DNA of 32,457 nucleotides, taken from NCBI RefSeq assembly GCF_002632825.1, contig NZ_NJAJ01000038.1, positions 1 through 32,457 on the forward strand. Reading direction: 5' to 3'. The stretch comes from Xenorhabdus stockiae (lineage in GTDB: Bacteria > Pseudomonadota > Gammaproteobacteria > Enterobacterales > Enterobacteriaceae). A model generated the notes under the pieces. It was given only the letters and a program-made list of their open reading frames with translations. It was not told the DNA's origin and did not search any database. Positions 1 to 7,933 of this stretch are shown here, one piece after another (the stretch's first letter is position 1; each line of letters begins with the position of its first letter). The translations under genes were made by a program, and so were the position numbers.

Positions 1-13
1 GTCCTTCCTTTTT
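1..13 (-). promoter_or_regulatory. Ribosome-binding site of a divergent gene just outside the window (probably fliD)
   Basis: Read on the minus strand, the first bases give AAAAAGGAAGGAC, a strong Shine-Dalgarno sequence pointing out of the window. In enterobacteria fliD lies divergently upstream of fliC, so a fliD start codon just before base 1 is the natural reading. This is inference from gene order; no coding sequence is visible. Confidence 0.35.
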
Positions 14-219
14 GTGTTTTTTTGGTTTTGCGATTAAAAAGTTCGCAAAAATAGGACTGAGTTTCTTTGATTCGCCTATCATTTTGAAAAGCTATTTAGA
101 GATTAATGAAAGACTCCTGCTTTTCTTCACCGTAGGCCAGCCTTTGGCTTGGCAAATTCGTTTCTTTGCAGCCACGATGTAACTTGAAATCCATAGGAGA
201 TACAAGGAGTAAGAAAAAA

Positions 220-264
220 ATGAAAAACTTTTTTCAAGAAATATTAAAGGTTCTTTTTAAGTAG
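220..264 (+). other. Possible 14-codon ORF overlapping the fliC promoter
   Basis: An ATG at 220 follows an AAGGAG Shine-Dalgarno at about 204-209 and opens a 14-codon frame, MKNFFQEILKVLFK, ending in TAG at 262-264. It has a hydrophobic, cationic, helix-like pattern. It overlaps the sigma-28 promoter and lies upstream of the predicted fliC transcription start, so it could only be expressed from another promoter. It may well be chance. Confidence 0.2.
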
Positions 265-271
265 CCGATAA
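245..271 (+). promoter_or_regulatory. Sigma-28 (FliA) promoter of fliC
   Basis: TAAA at 245-248 is followed by 15 bases and then GCCGATAA at 264-271, an exact match to the enterobacterial sigma-28 consensus and spacing. Transcription should start near 278-281, giving an untranslated leader of about 70 bases before the fliC start at 352. This also argues against the upstream in-frame ATG at 277 being used. The FliA that would recognise it is encoded about 1.4 kb downstream. Confidence 0.92.
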
Positions 272-351
272 AACTGTTGGCGGTGATGAACACCGTGAGC
301 AAACAGGCTCAGACTAATTATATCGACTTGATTTTAAAAAGGAACTCTACT

Positions 352-1329
352 ATGGCATCAGTAATCAATACTAACTATTCATCTCTGCTGGCTCAAAACA
401 ACCTGACCAAATCTCAGGGTACTTTAGGTTCTGCTATTGAGCGTCTGTCCTCTGGTTTACGTATTAACAGCGCGAAGGATGATGCTGCTGGTCAAGCGAT
501 TGCTAACCGTTTCACTGCTAACGTTAAAGGTCTGACTCAGGCTTCACGTAACGCAAACGACGGTATCTCCATTGCTCAGACTACCGAAGGTTCTCTGAAC
601 GAAATCAATAACAACCTGCAACGTATCCGTGAACTGAGTGTTCAGGCTACAAACGGTACTAACTCTTCAAGTGACCTGAAATCCATTCAGGAAGAAGTGA
701 CTCAGCGCCTGAGTGAAATTGATCGTATTTCTGAACAAACTCAGTTTAATGGTGTAAAAGTATTAAGCAAAGATACTACTCTGAATATTCAGGTTGGTGC
801 TAACGATGGCGAAACTATCAAAATTGATTTGAAAAAAATTGACAGCAAAGAATTAAAACTGAATGACTTTAGCGTTGCATTGAAACAAACACCTGAACAA
901 GAGGAAAATGTAAAAAAAGCTGAAGAAAAAGTAAAAGCGTCTGAAAAGGCGGTAGCAGAAGAAAAGGATGCTGGTAAAAAAGCCACAGCACAAAAAACTC
1001 TTGAAACAGATCAAGAAGCTCTTGAAACAGCAAAAAAAGCAGGAACACCAGCTACAGAAAAACCATTGGCTAAATTAGACGAAGCTCTGTCTCAAGTAGA
1101 CAGCCTGCGCAGCTCACTGGGTGCAGTTCAAAACCGCCTGGAATCCACTGTTAACAACCTGAACAACACTGTTAACAACCTGAGCGCTGCTCGTAGCCGT
1201 ATCGAAGACGCTGACTACGCGGTTGAAGTTTCTAACATGAGCCGTGGCCAGATCCTGCAACAAGCTGGTACTTCTGTTCTGGCTCAGGCGAACCAGGTTC
1301 CACAGACCGTTCTGTCTCTGCTGCGTTAA
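352..1329 (+). CDS. fliC: Flagellin FliC
   Basis: Flagellin, the subunit of the flagellar filament, exported through the flagellar type III apparatus. The chosen start (ATG 352, 325 residues) gives the canonical [16 protein letters not shown]-terminus and has AAGGA at 339-343. The frame stays open upstream to 277, but that codon sits at the predicted transcription start. The conserved D0/D1 N-terminal helices cover about residues 1-175 and the C-terminal helices about 241-325, ending in the usual [12 protein letters not shown]. The outer D2/D3 domains found in longer enterobacterial flagellins are replaced by a short Lys/Glu/Ala-rich stretch at about 180-240 that looks like a helical or coiled-coil segment. 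At 325 residues it is much shorter than E. coli FliC (about 500). Transcription is from the sigma-28 promoter at 245-271. Confidence 0.97.
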   Translation: MASVINTNYSSLLAQNNLTKSQGTLGSAIERLSSGLRINSAKDDAAGQAIANRFTANVKGLTQASRNANDGISIAQTTEGSLNEINNNLQRIRELSVQATNGTNSSSDLKSIQEEVTQRLSEIDRISEQTQFNGVKVLSKDTTLNIQVGANDGETIKIDLKKIDSKELKLNDFSVALKQTPEQEENVKKAEEKVKASEKAVAEEKDAGKKATAQKTLETDQEALETAKKAGTPATEKPLAKLDEALSQVDSLRSSLGAVQNRLESTVNNLNNTVNNLSAARSRIEDADYAVEVSNMSRGQILQQAGTSVLAQANQVPQTVLSLLR

Positions 1330-1352
1330 TTTTTATTACCCAGCTAAGGGCT

Positions 1353-1372
1353 TATGCAGGGCAACCTGCATA
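1353..1372 (+). other. GCAA-tetraloop hairpin in the fliC 3' region
   Basis: TATGCAGG (1353-1360) and CCTGCATA (1365-1372) form a perfect 8-bp stem closed by the loop GCAA, a GNRA tetraloop. It has no following T-run and sits 16 bases before the terminator stem, so it may stabilise the fliC 3' end rather than end transcription. That role is inferred. Confidence 0.55.
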
Positions 1373-1387
1373 GCTCCTGCTTATATG

Positions 1388-1418
1388 ATAAGGATCGGCT
1401 TGCCGATCCTTATTTTTT
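1388..1418 (+). terminator. Rho-independent terminator of fliC
   Basis: AAGGATCGGC (1390-1399) pairs with GCCGATCCTT (1402-1411), extended by two A-T pairs outside, and is followed by ATTTTTTA. Strong stem plus T-run directly after fliC separates it from fliA. Confidence 0.9.
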
Positions 1419-1435
1419 AGGTGCTATTTAAAGGG

Positions 1436-1561
1436 AATACCCTAAGTATTTCGCGTTGTATCGCGGCGGCAAGGGAGCGAGCCCCTGAGCATAGATAGAC
1501 TATGCGACTGGGGTGAGTGAGCGAAGCCAACAAAGAGACAACGTGAAAGACGACGGGTATT
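1436..1561. repeat. ERIC repeat (126 bp) between fliC and fliA
   Basis: The element is bounded by AATACCC (1436-1442) and GGGTATT (1555-1561) and contains the ERIC core GACTGGGGTGAG followed by an AAGCCAACAAAG block and GACGACGGGTAT. ERIC sequences are imperfect palindromes of about 127 bp found between genes in enterobacteria. This copy would form a long hairpin in any transcript reading through to fliA. Confidence 0.9.
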
Positions 1562-1715
1562 GTCAGGGACAGCCTGAAACTTGCGATACAAGGCGGACAA
1601 CAAAAAATTTCGCATAGGTGAAAAAGAAGCGCTTTTACTTCATTGTTCAAACGATTGTACCCGTTAGGGGATTGGATAATGGTATCCAGTCTCTTATCCA
1701 AAGGTGTCTGTTGTT

Positions 1716-2438
1716 GTGAGCGATTTGTATACCGCCGAAGGCGTGATGGACAAAAATAGCCTCTGGAAGCGCTATGTACCACTGGTTCGCCATGAAGCAC
1801 TGAGGCTACAGGTGAGGTTGCCTGCCAGTGTCGAGCTTGATGACCTGCTTCAGGCCGGTGGCATAGGGTTGCTGAATGCAGTGGAGCGTTACGATTCCCT
1901 ACAGGGAACGGCGTTTACCACTTATGCAGTGCAGCGCATCAGAGGTGCAATGTTGGATGAGTTGAGGAGCCGTGATTGGGCGCCACGCAGTGTGCGACGC
2001 AATGCACGGGAAGTCACGCAAACCATCCGTAAACTTGAGCAAGAGTTAGGCCGTCCAGCCAGTGAGCAGGAAGTTGCTAAAGAATTAAAGATTAATCTGA
2101 TAGAATATCGGCAAATACTGTTAGAAACCAATAACAGTCAGCTATTTTCTTATGACGAATGGCACGAAATTTACGGCGAAAGCTGTGAGCCAGTGATTGA
2201 GGAAGAGCATGAGACAAATCCTCTCCAACAGTTATTGGAAGGTGATCTCCGTCAGCGGGTTATCGATGTTATTGAGTCGTTACCTGAAAGGGAAAAAATG
2301 GTTCTGACGCTGTACTATCAGGAAGAACTGAATCTTAAAGAGATTGGCGCGGTGCTTAATGTGGGGGAATCTCGCGTGAGTCAGCTCCACAGCCAGGCAA
2401 TAAAAAGGCTGCGGGCGCGTTTGAATCCAGAGAAGTAA
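1716..2438 (+). CDS. fliA: Flagellar sigma factor FliA (sigma-28)
   Basis: RNA polymerase sigma factor for late flagellar and chemotaxis genes, including fliC. GTG at 1716 is the preferred start: it gives 240 residues beginning VSDLYTAEGVMDKNSLW, collinear with E. coli FliA (239 residues, also GTG). The GTG at 1704 overlaps the AAAGG ribosome-binding site at 1700-1704. Region 2 lies at about residues 12-85 (LDDLLQAGGIGLLNAVERYD), region 3 at about 90-155 and region 4 at about 185-235, with the helix-turn-helix ending GESRVSQLHSQAIKRLR. fliZ follows closely on the same strand, as in E. coli. I could not identify a convincing fliA promoter between the ERIC repeat and the gene. Confidence 0.96.
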   Translation: MSDLYTAEGVMDKNSLWKRYVPLVRHEALRLQVRLPASVELDDLLQAGGIGLLNAVERYDSLQGTAFTTYAVQRIRGAMLDELRSRDWAPRSVRRNAREVTQTIRKLEQELGRPASEQEVAKELKINLIEYRQILLETNNSQLFSYDEWHEIYGESCEPVIEEEHETNPLQQLLEGDLRQRVIDVIESLPEREKMVLTLYYQEELNLKEIGAVLNVGESRVSQLHSQAIKRLRARLNPEK

Positions 2439-2489
2439 CTTTTTGCTTATTTGTTTTTTGTTAAGACTACACACAGGGCTTTATCTCTT

Positions 2490-3002
2490 ATGTCTGTTAC
2501 AACACAAAAGAAACGGCCTCTTAGCCGTTATATTAAGGACTATAAACATAGTCAGACTCATTGTTTGCATTGTCATAAGACTCTTGACCGTATTTCCCTT
2601 GTTTTTAACGGTCAGGTTATCAATAAAGAAGCAATTTCCGAGATGACCGAATTGGTTGATGACAAAACATGGAATGAGTTACAGGGTAAATTTGTAGCGC
2701 TGTGCCGCTTCTGTAGTGAAATTTATTGCAATAGCCAGACTGATTATTTCGACATTATGTCATTTAAACAGTATCTGTTTGAACAAACCGAGATGAGCCA
2801 CAGCACAGTGCGTGAATACGTGGTTCGTCTGCGCAGATTGGATGAGTTACTGACCTCAGACAATTATCCTGAAGAAGAGTTTACACCAGAAAAAATTCAG
2901 GAAAAATTGAGTGAGAAGCTGTCCGAATCTGCTTTCAGTAATTACAATATCGCGCTGCGTAAATACGAACAATATCTGAGCTGGCAACAGAACGGGCATT
3001 GA
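2490..3002 (+). CDS. fliZ: FliZ, regulator of flagellar and virulence genes
   Basis: DNA-binding regulator cotranscribed with fliA. In E. coli it antagonises sigma-S promoters; in Xenorhabdus it is known to link motility to haemolysin production. The ATG at 2490 gives 170 residues starting MSVTTQKKRPLSRYIKDY, which fits E. coli FliZ. The longer open frame begins with a TTG at 2451 without a good ribosome-binding site. Two Cys pairs (CLHC near residue 25, CRFC near 78) flank the middle region. Residues about 95-165 resemble the helical core-binding domain of tyrosine recombinases (FKQYLFEQTEM, then TVREYVVRLRRLDELL). It lies 51 bases after fliA, so it is probably in the same operon. Confidence 0.94.
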   Translation: MSVTTQKKRPLSRYIKDYKHSQTHCLHCHKTLDRISLVFNGQVINKEAISEMTELVDDKTWNELQGKFVALCRFCSEIYCNSQTDYFDIMSFKQYLFEQTEMSHSTVREYVVRLRRLDELLTSDNYPEEEFTPEKIQEKLSEKLSESAFSNYNIALRKYEQYLSWQQNGH

Positions 3003-3056
3003 TTAATTCGGCAAAAACATAGCGTCTGTTTGGCTGAACAATTTGGTCAGTTTTAG

Positions 3057-3092
3057 AGGGGAATGTACAAATAGTGCATTCCCCTTTATTTT
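3057..3092 (+). terminator. Rho-independent terminator of the fliAZ operon
   Basis: GGGGAATG (3058-3065) pairs with CATTCCCC (3077-3084), extended inward by a few further pairs around the loop AAATA, and is followed by TTTATTTTT. Confidence 0.88.
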
Positions 3093-3161
3093 TAATAAAT
3101 CATGTTTTATATGTCTATTTAGTTATAAATATATAACCAAATAGAACTAAGCGGGATATTT

Positions 3162-3188
3162 TAATCATTTGATTTAATCAAATGATTA
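3162..3188 (-). terminator. 12-bp perfect inverted repeat after putA, possible terminator
   Basis: TAATCATTTGAT (3162-3173) and ATCAAATGATTA (3177-3188) flank the loop TTA, about 40 bases past the putA stop on the minus strand. The stem is AT-rich and only a short A/T run follows, so termination is plausible but not certain. Confidence 0.5.
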
Positions 3189-3227
3189 TAAATAAATTGT
3201 CTAATCTATTTTTTTAATTCCGCTTTT

Positions 3228-6200
3228 TTAACCGATGGTCATTAAGCTGGCATTTCCTCCTGCCGCTGCGGTGTTAACACTCAATGAACGTTCATGCAGC
3301 AGGCGCTCCAGCAACAGATTAGTTTCGCCCCGGACAAAACCCTGCACTGAAACAATCGGCCCTTTACGTTGTGCAACAGTTTCACATACCTGCCGTAACT
3401 GATCGCAATCACCGTGATAAATAACCGCTTCCATAACTGTGTCTTCATTCTGCCAGTCACTCACTAAATAAATGGCGTGACGAACTTCTTTTGGTAACTG
3501 TTTCAGTAACTGCTGGTGAAGCTCATCCTTTTCCCAGACCGCCTGACAACCAACCGAAAGCACTGCGGCTAACTGAATCAGAGTATCCTGCTCATTATCT
3601 GCAAGACAGAGAACCTGACCGCGCGGCAACAGGGTGTAGGTATTGCGTTCGCCCGTTGGTCCCGGTAGTAAGCGCGTTGTCCCGCCCTGAGCCAGTAAAG
3701 CGTATTCCTGAATGATGTGGCTCAGTTCCGAGTGGTTATTTGATGTAGCCCATTCAGCCAGTTTGTTGAAAGGAGAGTGCAGGGCAGTGCGAATGGTGGC
3801 ATCCAGCGGATATTCCTCATCCTGACGCGCTAATGTCTGAGTTGCAGCATTGACAGGGCGTTGAGACAACAGGCGATAAAGATAGAGCGGCCCACCGGCT
3901 TTAGGCCCGGTGCCGGATAATCCTTCACCACCGAATGGCTGAACACCAACAACGGCACCGACCATATTACGGTTAACATATAAATTACCGACTTTTGCCT
4001 TACCAGTGACCTGAGAGATGGTTTCATCAATACGGGTGTGAACGCCTAATGTTAACCCATAGCCGGAAGCGTTAATCTGGTCAAGCAGTTGATCTAACTC
4101 GTCCCGCTTGAAACGGACAACGTGCAGAACCGGGCCGAAAATTTCTTTTTTCAGCTCATCAAAACTTTCCAGCTCAATAAGGGTAGGTTTGACGAACATT
4201 CCCTGTGGCCATTCCTGACTGTCTGCCGCGTTTTCATGTGTCGCCTGATAAACGGTTCTGCCCTTAGTACGCATAGTCTGAATATGGCGCTCGATATTCG
4301 CTTTTGCTTCCGCATCGATCACCGGGCCGATATCGGTGAACAGGTGCTCAGGATTCCCCATCCGGCATTCTGCCATTGCGCCTTTCAACATGGTGAGTGT
4401 TCTGTCTGCAACATCATCCTGTATACACAGAATACGCAGGGCAGAGCAGCGCTGACCCGCACTGTCAAAAGCAGAGGCAACCACATCAGTGACAACCTGC
4501 TCAGTCAGGGCGGAGGAATCGACAATCATCGCATTCATTCCGCCTGTTTCTGCGATCAATGGCGTCGGGCGGCCCTGAGCATCAAGACGTCCGGCGATAT
4601 TACGCTGTAACAGGCTGGCAACTTCGGTGGAGCCGGTGAACATCACGCCACGCACACGCTCATCGCCTACCAGCATAGAACCGACAGTTTCCCCTTGCCC
4701 CGGCAATAATTGTAGCACTTCGCGCGGAATGCCTGCCTGATGCAGCATTTTAACGGCGACCGCTGCAATCAGTGGTGTCTGTTCTGCTGGTTTTGCCAGA
4801 ACGCTGTTACCAGCCGCTAATGCAGCGGCGATCTGACCGGTGAAAATAGCCAGAGGGAAGTTCCACGGGCTGATACAGACCACAGGCCCAAGCGGGCGAT
4901 GGGTATCGTTGGCGAAATCCTGACGCACTTGAGCGGCGTAATAGTAAAGGAAATCCACCGCTTCACGAACTTCTGAAATGGCATTGTTGAACGTTTTACC
5001 TGCTTCACGAACCAGAATGCCGAGTAGGTATTGCAGGTTATCTTCCATTAATTCCGCCGCGCGTACCAAAATAGCTGCACGCTCTGACGGTGGTGTGGCA
5101 AACCAGATGGTTTCAGCATTGGTGGCGACTTCCAGTGCGTGTCTGACTTCCTGTTCCGTGGTTTCACGCACATAACCGACGATATCAGAAGAGTTGGCCG
5201 GGTTCTTGACCGGATTGGCAACCGGTAATTCCTCAGTATGAGTATAGTTACCACCCAATAACGGTTCGCTGTTCCATATTTCCATGGAAGAACTCAACAA
5301 TGCGCTGGAAAGAGAAGCCAAACGGTGTTCACTGGAAAGGTCTAATCCTGATGAATTGACACGATTTTTACCATATAAGTCAATTGGTAATGGAATTTTC
5401 GGATGAGGCAGGCCGATTTGCCCTTCAGATTTAGCCAGTTCATGAACCACTTTTACCGGATCGGCAACCAATTCATCTATCGGTAGGTTGGTATCAGCGA
5501 TACGGTTAACGAATGAGGTATTCGCCCCATTTTCCAACAGGCGTCGAACCAGATAGGCCAGTAAAGTTTCATGGGTTCCGACCGGTGCATAGATTCGACA
5601 CGGACGATTCAGCTTGCCATCCGCAATTTTACCGACCACTTGTTCATAAAGCGGTTCTCCCATTCCGTGCAGACACTGGAATTCATACTGCCCCGGATAA
5701 TAATTCTGCCCTGCGATATGGTAAATGGCAGACAGAGTATGGGCGTTATGAGTTGCAAACTGAGGGTAAATAATATTAGGCACAGATAGCAACTTACGGG
5801 CGCAGGCAATGTAAGAAACATCGGTATACACTTTGCGGGTATAAACCGGATAGCCTTCCAGACCGTCAATCTGGGCACGCTTGATCTCACTATCCCAATA
5901 AGCCCCTTTTACCAGACGGATCATCAGTCTGTGGCGGCTGCGCTGGGCTAAATCGATAATGCTGTCAATAACGAAAGGACAGCGTTTCTGGTAGGCCTGA
6001 ATAACAAAACCAATTCCGTTCCAGCCTTCCAGTTGTGGTTCAAAGCAGAGTTTTTCCAGCAAATCGAGGGAAATTTCCAGCCTATCCGCTTCTTCTGCAT
6101 CAATATTGATACCGATATCATACTGGCGGGCCTGTAAAGTCAGGCTAAGCAGGCGAGGGTAGAGTTCGGTCATCACGCGTTCATACTGGGCGCGGCTATA

Positions 6201-7208
6201 GCGGGGATGCAGGGCGGAAAGTTTGATAGAAATACCCGGCCCTTCATAAATGCCCCGACCGTTCGATGCCTTACCAATCGCATGAATGGCCTGCTGGTAA
6301 GAGACCATATAAGCCTGTGCATCCTCTTCGGTCAATGCCGCTTCACCAAGCATGTCATAGGAATAGCGGAAGCCTTTTTCCTCCAGCTTGCGGGCGTTGG
6401 CAAGGGCCTGAGCAATAGTTTCGCCTGTGACGAATTGCTCTCCCATCAGACGCATTGCCATATCTACACCTTTGCGCACCAACGGTTCACCGCTCTTGCC
6501 GATGATTCGGGTTAGCGATTTGGATAACTTGGCTTCGTTATGAGTAGAGACTAATTTACCGGTAAACAGTAAACCCCATGTCGCGGCATTAACGAACATG
6601 GATGGGCTTTGCCCCAGATGTGAGTGCCAATTACCGTTACTGATTTTATCGCGGATGAGTGCATCGCGGGTGGCTTTATCAGGAATGCGTAACAGGGCTT
6701 CGGCAAGGCACATCAGTGCGACACCTTCCTGTGAAGAGAGTGAAAACTCCTGTAGCAATCCCTGAACCAGACCGGCGCGCCCAATACCCTGTTTTTGCTG
6801 GCGTAATTTCTCTGCAATAGAGTATGCGAGTTTATGTGCCGCTTTGGATTGTTCTTCTGGTAATTGAGCTTGTTGCAGTAACATTGGAACTGCCTGTGTT
6901 TCAGGCAACCGATATGCCGCAGTAATTGCAGAACGTTTCACCGATTGGGGTAAAATGTGCTCGGCAAAGTCCAGAAACGGCTGATAACGGGTTTCAATCG
7001 GTGATTCTTCTTCGGAAATCTTTTCTTCTTTGTTATCCTGAGCGGCTGATATTTCCGGGATCTTTTCCTCATTTTCAAGACGTTCGAGATAATTAAAAAT
7101 GGCTTGCTTAATCAGCCAGTGTGGTGTGCGTTCAATTCGTTGTGCAGCAGCTTTGATGCGATTGCGCGTTGCTTCATCGAGCTTCACGCCCATAGTGGTA
7201 CTACCCAT
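3228..7208 (-). CDS. putA: PutA: proline dehydrogenase / P5C dehydrogenase / repressor
   Basis: Trifunctional proline catabolism enzyme: FAD-dependent oxidation of proline to P5C, NAD-dependent oxidation of glutamate semialdehyde to glutamate, and repression of the put genes when proline is absent. ATG 7208 gives 1326 residues (E. coli 1320). The GTG at 7214 overlaps the AGGAG ribosome-binding site at 7214-7218. A ribbon-helix-helix domain lies at 1-47 (TTMGVKLDEATRNRIK). The PRODH barrel spans about 265-615, with RLVKGAYWDSEIKR, the HNAHT motif and the FAD/proline-site segment ending YLVRRLLENGAN. The P5CDH domain spans about 655-1130, with PWNFPLA, ETGGMNA and the catalytic Cys in SAGQRCSALR (about 923). 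A conserved C-terminal domain ends the protein. It is divergent from putP across an operator-bearing intergenic region. Sequence is intact. Confidence 0.97.
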   Translation of the reverse strand: MGSTTMGVKLDEATRNRIKAAAQRIERTPHWLIKQAIFNYLERLENEEKIPEISAAQDNKEEKISEEESPIETRYQPFLDFAEHILPQSVKRSAITAAYRLPETQAVPMLLQQAQLPEEQSKAAHKLAYSIAEKLRQQKQGIGRAGLVQGLLQEFSLSSQEGVALMCLAEALLRIPDKATRDALIRDKISNGNWHSHLGQSPSMFVNAATWGLLFTGKLVSTHNEAKLSKSLTRIIGKSGEPLVRKGVDMAMRLMGEQFVTGETIAQALANARKLEEKGFRYSYDMLGEAALTEEDAQAYMVSYQQAIHAIGKASNGRGIYEGPGISIKLSALHPRYSRAQYERVMTELYPRLLSLTLQARQYDIGINIDAEEADRLEISLDLLEKLCFEPQLEGWNGIGFVIQAYQKRCPFVIDSIIDLAQRSRHRLMIRLVKGAYWDSEIKRAQIDGLEGYPVYTRKVYTDVSYIACARKLLSVPNIIYPQFATHNAHTLSAIYHIAGQNYYPGQYEFQCLHGMGEPLYEQVVGKIADGKLNRPCRIYAPVGTHETLLAYLVRRLLENGANTSFVNRIADTNLPIDELVADPVKVVHELAKSEGQIGLPHPKIPLPIDLYGKNRVNSSGLDLSSEHRLASLSSALLSSSMEIWNSEPLLGGNYTHTEELPVANPVKNPANSSDIVGYVRETTEQEVRHALEVATNAETIWFATPPSERAAILVRAAELMEDNLQYLLGILVREAGKTFNNAISEVREAVDFLYYYAAQVRQDFANDTHRPLGPVVCISPWNFPLAIFTGQIAAALAAGNSVLAKPAEQTPLIAAVAVKMLHQAGIPREVLQLLPGQGETVGSMLVGDERVRGVMFTGSTEVASLLQRNIAGRLDAQGRPTPLIAETGGMNAMIVDSSALTEQVVTDVVASAFDSAGQRCSALRILCIQDDVADRTLTMLKGAMAECRMGNPEHLFTDIGPVIDAEAKANIERHIQTMRTKGRTVYQATHENAADSQEWPQGMFVKPTLIELESFDELKKEIFGPVLHVVRFKRDELDQLLDQINASGYGLTLGVHTRIDETISQVTGKAKVGNLYVNRNMVGAVVGVQPFGGEGLSGTGPKAGGPLYLYRLLSQRPVNAATQTLARQDEEYPLDATIRTALHSPFNKLAEWATSNNHSELSHIIQEYALLAQGGTTRLLPGPTGERNTYTLLPRGQVLCLADNEQDTLIQLAAVLSVGCQAVWEKDELHQQLLKQLPKEVRHAIYLVSDWQNEDTVMEAVIYHGDCDQLRQVCETVAQRKGPIVSVQGFVRGETNLLLERLLHERSLSVNTAAAGGNASLMTIG

Positions 7209-7259
7209 TCTCACTCCTTAATAGGAAGACTAATCAAGTTACGGAACAATATCTTCCAT

Positions 7260-7428
7260 GTTGCAACTTTGTGCAACTTTGTTAAAAGCCATTATTCAGA
7301 ATTTGTGAAATCAATCTGATTTTGAACATATAATTTGTGGCTCATGATTATTAATCTATTATCTACATGATAGATAAGCATTTATTTTTATTTGGCTACA
7401 TAGGGTTTTTTATGGAAGGTGCAACTTT
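7260..7428. promoter_or_regulatory. Candidate PutA operator boxes in the putA-putP control region
   Basis: The E. coli PutA ribbon-helix-helix domain is known to bind GTTGCA-containing sites. Here GTTGCAACTTT lies at 7260-7270, GTGCAACTTT at 7271-7280 and GTGCAACTTT again at 7419-7428. The first is GTTGCAAC and so carries the core on both strands; the others carry TGCAAC. The near pair is tandem and the third is about 140 bases away, an arrangement that would suit looping between putA and putP promoters. Binding is inferred from motif match only. Confidence 0.65.
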
Positions 7429-7604
7429 ATGGGTGATAAATGTGACTTGGCGAGCGTTTCTTGTAAAAAATGCCGTTAATCAGTTGTTAAAAATGTTTTA
7501 GCTAATTTAGGATAGAAAGTGATTTTTAAATAATTACAAATATAAATTACATACCGGAACAACGCCACCTTCAGGTGAAATAATCTTCAGGTACAACTCT
7601 GGTC

Positions 7605-7665
7605 TACCCAATAAACTTCGAGTTGCATACAGCCAGAAAAAGGCAGTCTGAAAGCAAGATGGGTA
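7605..7665. repeat. Internally deleted ERIC derivative (61 bp)
   Basis: TACCCAATAAACTTC at the left and GATGGGTA at the right match the two ends of the full ERIC at 7727-7853, but the roughly 66-bp centre is missing; the junction reads GCATACAGCCA. A related derivative with the same junction lies upstream of the second putP at 9530-9575. Confidence 0.7.
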
Positions 7666-7726
7666 AAACCTGACAACAGAACACCTTGTCCTGAGAGAGA
7701 TATTGCGCTGAAAGAAGTGGGAAATC

Positions 7727-7853
7727 TATACCCAATGAATTTCAAGCTGCATCGCGGCGGCAAGGGAGTTCATCCCCGGGAGCATAGATAACTATGTGAC
7801 TGGGGTGAGCGAGCGCAGCCAACAAAGAGGCAGTTTGAAAGACGACGGGTATA
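7727..7853. repeat. ERIC repeat (127 bp) upstream of putP
   Basis: Bounded by TATACCC (7727-7733) and GGGTATA (7847-7853), exactly 127 bp, with the diagnostic core TGTGACTGGGGTGAGCGAG. Closely related to the copy at 1436-1561. It lies about 80 bases before the putP start and would be in the putP leader if transcription starts further upstream. Confidence 0.93.
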
Positions 7854-7933
7854 AGTACAGAACACATCATTGACGCAAATCAAGTAGTCTGAATAAACAG
7901 GATTTGCAAAAAATACTATGGAGAAGAACCTGC

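Noticed and set aside
1640-1715. Sigma-28 promoter for fliA (TTGGATAA at 1672-1679)
   Set aside because: No TAAA-like -35 element at the correct 15-base spacing.
1417-1800. 127-codon minus-strand open frame between fliC and fliA
   Set aside because: Most of it is the ERIC repeat and the rest is antisense to the start of fliA.
4122-4610. 162-codon open frame on the plus strand inside putA
   Set aside because: It is antisense to the conserved P5CDH domain of putA, has no ribosome-binding site or family resemblance, and is explained by codon bias of putA.
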